18,155 bases of DNA from Stenocarpella maydis (Eukaryota > Ascomycota > Sordariomycetes > Diaporthales > Diaporthaceae): assembly GCA_002270565.1 (NCBI GenBank), contig NQMI01000173.1, positions 1 to 18,155 on the forward strand, read 5' to 3'. This document shows positions 18,120 to 18,155 of this stretch, one piece after another. Under the pieces are notes generated by a model. That model did no database searches and was not told where the DNA came from. It saw only the letters and a list, made by a program, of their open reading frames with translations. The stretch's first letter is position 1. Each line of letters begins with the position of its first letter. The position numbers and the translations under genes are program-made.

Positions 18120-18155
18120 AGTACCAACGCCCTGCTGAGCGGTTCCGTTTAACAA

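Overview
The window looks like nuclear DNA of a filamentous ascomycete (Pezizomycotina; a Sordariomycete is my inference). It has short GT-AG introns with CTGAC or CTAAT branch sites and GC-rich genes with fungal protein families. It also has a roughly 4.4 kb block of very AT-rich DNA in which retrotransposon genes carry the C-to-T and G-to-A changes typical of repeat-induced point mutation (RIP).

The left part (1-6210) holds three metabolic genes. First is the 3' portion of a frameshifted HMG-CoA synthase copy on the + strand, cut by the window edge. Next is a frameshifted FAD-dependent Delta(24)-sterol reductase (DHCR24)-like gene on the - strand. Last is an intact two-exon HSL-family esterase on the - strand, whose catalytic serine codon is split by its intron. 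The first two act, by family, in mevalonate and sterol chemistry. The group could be the remains of an isoprenoid or terpenoid cluster, but no terpene cyclase, P450 or prenyltransferase is visible here.

The middle part (6211-12865) is mostly gene-poor and unique. It holds a 13-bp minisatellite running into a TAC microsatellite, two adjacent perfect hairpins, a Myb/SANT-type reading frame broken by two in-frame stops (- strand), and an intact intronless 291-residue protein of unknown function (- strand). That protein has a Tyr/Gly/Gln/Pro-rich, probably disordered body and a charged, probably helical C-terminus.

The right part (12866-17556) is a nest of degraded LTR-retrotransposon pieces: a - strand gag with a zinc knuckle, a + strand gag-protease in one frame broken only by TAA/TAG stops, two LTR-like segments, and a 130-bp GC-normal LTR-like insert with a perfect hairpin. 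Composition returns to normal after about 17556, and the window ends just past a three-copy 25-bp tandem repeat. I found no RNA gene, CRISPR array or bacterial feature. The most interesting points are the mevalonate/sterol gene remnants beside an intact esterase, the broken Myb gene, and the readable RIP record in the two gag remnants.
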